In this document: positions 6,637 to 7,848 of the stretch, in pieces
How positions within the stretch are numbered: position 1 is the stretch's first letter
Layout: each line of letters opens with the position of its first letter
Assembly (NCBI GenBank): GCA_030037185.1
Contig: JASHRR010001273.1
Location: forward strand, 1 to 7,848
Direction of reading: 5' to 3'
Source: Xanthobacteraceae bacterium
Lineage (GTDB): Bacteria > Pseudomonadota > Alphaproteobacteria > Rhizobiales > Xanthobacteraceae
Length of the DNA: 7,848 nucleotides
Notes under the pieces: generated by a model
Database searches by the model: none
What the model was told of the DNA's origin: nothing
What the model saw: the letters and a program-made list of their open reading frames with translations, nothing else
Made by a program: the position numbers and the translations under genes

Positions 6637-7333
6637 GTACAGAGGTACAGACCGACGTATCAGGGCATTCTCCGCCAGATTAGGAAAGGTCAGCTAATCC
6701 ACGCCAATCTGACCAAGGCATCGTAAAAAGGTGGAGGCCATTACATCTGGGTGTTCGCGAACCTGGCCACGGTTGCATAGATGTATGCCGAATCGCGCGA
6801 ATCAATAATCTTGGAGGCGTTGCTGGATGGGTCCGGCGGCGTACTCGTCTCAGATTCTACACCGCGTATGATTCTCTACCGTGTGCTCGGCAGAAATGCT
6901 TGATCCATCTGATGCGCGACATCAACGAGGATTTGCACACGAACCCCTTCAATGACGAATTGAAGGAGATCAGGGGGCGGTTTGGCGCGCTGCTCCGCGA
7001 AATCGTCAGGACTATAGACGCGTATGGCCTGACGACTCGATATCTGAGCAAGCACAGGAAATCGGCTGCAGCATCGAGCGCGTCGTTGCCATGAGATGCG
7101 CAACGGAGCTGGGTCTGCTCTCAAAAAACGCATTGAAAAGAACAGAGATGAACTGTTCAGGTTCCTCGATTACAACGGCGTGGCCTGGAACAACAACAAT
7201 GCGGAGCATGCCTTGCGAGCGTTCACGCGGCTGCGAAACGTAATGACGACGAGCACGCCAAAAGGACACCGCGAACACCCCCACTGCTTTCTTGGACTTC
7301 ATGCGATCGGGCCGAATGGAGATTGAAGGCTAA
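6637..7333 (+). mobile_element. IS66-type transposase remnant (multiply disrupted pseudogene)
   Basis: Pieces of one IS66-family transposase follow each other in order but in three frames. Piece 1 (from about 6640) reads RYRPTYQGILRQIRKGQLIH, hits TAA 6724, then continues GGHYIWVFANLATVA to TAG 6778 and on to GGVLVSD. One base is missing at about 6856. Piece 2 (6858-7094) reads YTAYDSLPCARQKCLIHLMR and GRFGALLREIV. After a second shift near 7090-7120 comes SALKKRIEKNRDELFRFLDY with the hallmark WNNNNAEHA. A third shift, with apparent loss of some 15 residues near 7285, leads to FLDFMRSGRMEIEG and TAA 7331. Where relatives usually have an acidic HADET motif near the first catalytic Asp, this copy reads HANLT, so the active site is also lost. 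The open frame extends up to 6523 without clear homology. No terminal inverted repeats or target duplications could be identified. It is a dead relic upstream of, and divergent from, the ubiD-family gene. Confidence 0.85.
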
Positions 7334-7472
7334 TCTGGACGATAGAGACGCCGAGGCTCTTTGGAGAGGGCTAAGATTGAGAAGTGATGGCCGATCAACA
7401 AGGCAACCAACATCAAGGCGAATGAACCTCTCGCGATGCAATAATTGGCGGCTTGAATAGGCAGCTCTTTTT
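7334..7472. other. Region after the transposase relic, nothing recognised
   Basis: No coding frame, hairpin terminator or insertion-sequence end could be supported in this stretch. An IS66 right end would be expected nearby but was not recognised. Confidence 0.35.
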
Positions 7473-7568
7473 CATGGGCGGCCAATCAGGCTCCGTGCCT
7501 GCCACGTCCGAAGTTACGTCGACTGCGGATGTGCCAAAACAAAGGGTCGCCACTCCGGCTTCGGGCCA
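7473..7568 (+). repeat. Dispersed non-coding repeat, copy B
   Basis: This is the second copy of the 96-bp unit found at 1133-1228, in the same orientation, with 84 of 96 bases identical and no gaps. It lies 140 bp past the end of the transposase relic. Together the two copies bracket the Kelch, isomerase, ligase, ubiD and IS66 region as direct repeats about 6.3 kb apart. Confidence 0.75.
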
Positions 7569-7731
7569 CGAACGGACCCTGCGGTGTACACATCAGCTCA
7601 GAGAAACTGGAATTGGAGGGGAGTCCTACACCCATCTCAACTACTTCCGCTGGCCAAGTAGTGCTATCGACAAACGACACAATTCCCGTGATTGCACGGA
7701 ATTTTACTCCAGCGGCCTTTGGACGCCCATC
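7569..7731. other. Short gap, nothing recognised
   Basis: A minus-strand frame crosses this stretch (7680 to 7486) and runs on through repeat copy B, but it has no recognisable family and no supporting ribosome-binding site, so no gene is called. Confidence 0.3.
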
Positions 7732-7848
7732 TCACACCGTTTCAAACGGCGGGCTGGCCAGCACGACGGATGTCTCGATCTGTCGCTCCGGAATGCTCCA
7801 ATAGGTCTTGAGCAGTGCTGTCTTGCATTCGGGGGAAGCCAATTCGAA
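7732..7848 (-). CDS. Possible 3' end of an unrecognised minus-strand gene
   Basis: Reading leftwards from the window edge, a frame is open for 38 codons and stops at TGA 7734-7732. It reads FELASPECKTALLKTYWSIP, then ERQIETSVVLASPPFETV. Composition and periodicity look protein-like, and it lies on the same strand as the ubiD cluster. I do not recognise the family, and 38 codons is short enough to arise by chance in GC-rich DNA. If real, it belongs to a gene beginning to the right of the window. Low confidence. Confidence 0.3.
   Translation of the reverse strand, partial: FELASPECKTALLKTYWSIPERQIETSVVLASPPFETV

Noticed and set aside
6876..7302. Minus-strand open frames across the IS66 relic
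   Set aside because: The plus-strand translations carry clear IS66 transposase motifs in correct order, so the minus-strand frames are shadows.
1..7848. Search for CRISPR arrays, tRNAs, rRNAs, retron-like or toxin-antitoxin modules
   Set aside because: No regularly spaced repeats, cloverleaf-like sequences, reverse transcriptase motifs or paired small genes with ribosome-binding sites were seen by eye on either strand.

Overview
The window looks like accessory DNA from a high-GC alphaproteobacterium, most likely of the Bradyrhizobium type. This rests on GC-rich codon use, the gene families present, and short dispersed non-coding repeats of a kind I associate with that group. No rRNA, tRNA or CRISPR array was seen. 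The taxonomic call is an inference.

Layout. Positions 1-174 (+) hold the last 57 codons of a sugar phosphate isomerase/epimerase-like TIM-barrel protein. Everything coding from 334 to 6324 lies on the minus strand. In transcription order it is: a UbiD-family prenyl-FMN decarboxylase (6324-4735), an AMP-forming acyl-CoA synthetase (4526-2919), the N-terminal half of a 2-hydroxychromene-2-carboxylate isomerase-like DsbA-fold protein (2798-2460), a Tat-exported Kelch beta-propeller protein broken by one frameshift (2446-1329), and, after a 275-bp gap, an internally shortened beta-lactamase-fold serine hydrolase (1053-334). Upstream of ubiD, on the plus strand, is a badly decayed IS66-type transposase (about 6637-7333). 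The right end carries a second copy of a roughly 96-bp repeat (7473-7568; first copy 1133-1228) and possibly the 3' end of an unrecognised minus-strand gene (7732-7848).

How the genes may work together. The ligase and the decarboxylase are both full length and keep every catalytic residue I can check. Together with a glutathione-dependent-isomerase relative they suggest catabolism of an aromatic or other unsaturated carboxylic acid, by CoA activation and/or prFMN-dependent decarboxylation. The substrate cannot be read from the sequence, and no UbiX-type flavin prenyltransferase lies in the window to supply the cofactor.

The cluster appears to be decaying. The isomerase is cut to about half, the Kelch gene is frameshifted, the hydrolase lacks roughly a third of its fold, and the transposase has at least five lesions. 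Only ubiD and the acyl-CoA synthetase look fully functional. I found no convincing new defence or mobile system. The most notable points are the uncharacterised UbiD/ligase pair, the pattern of gene decay, and the direct repeats that bracket it.
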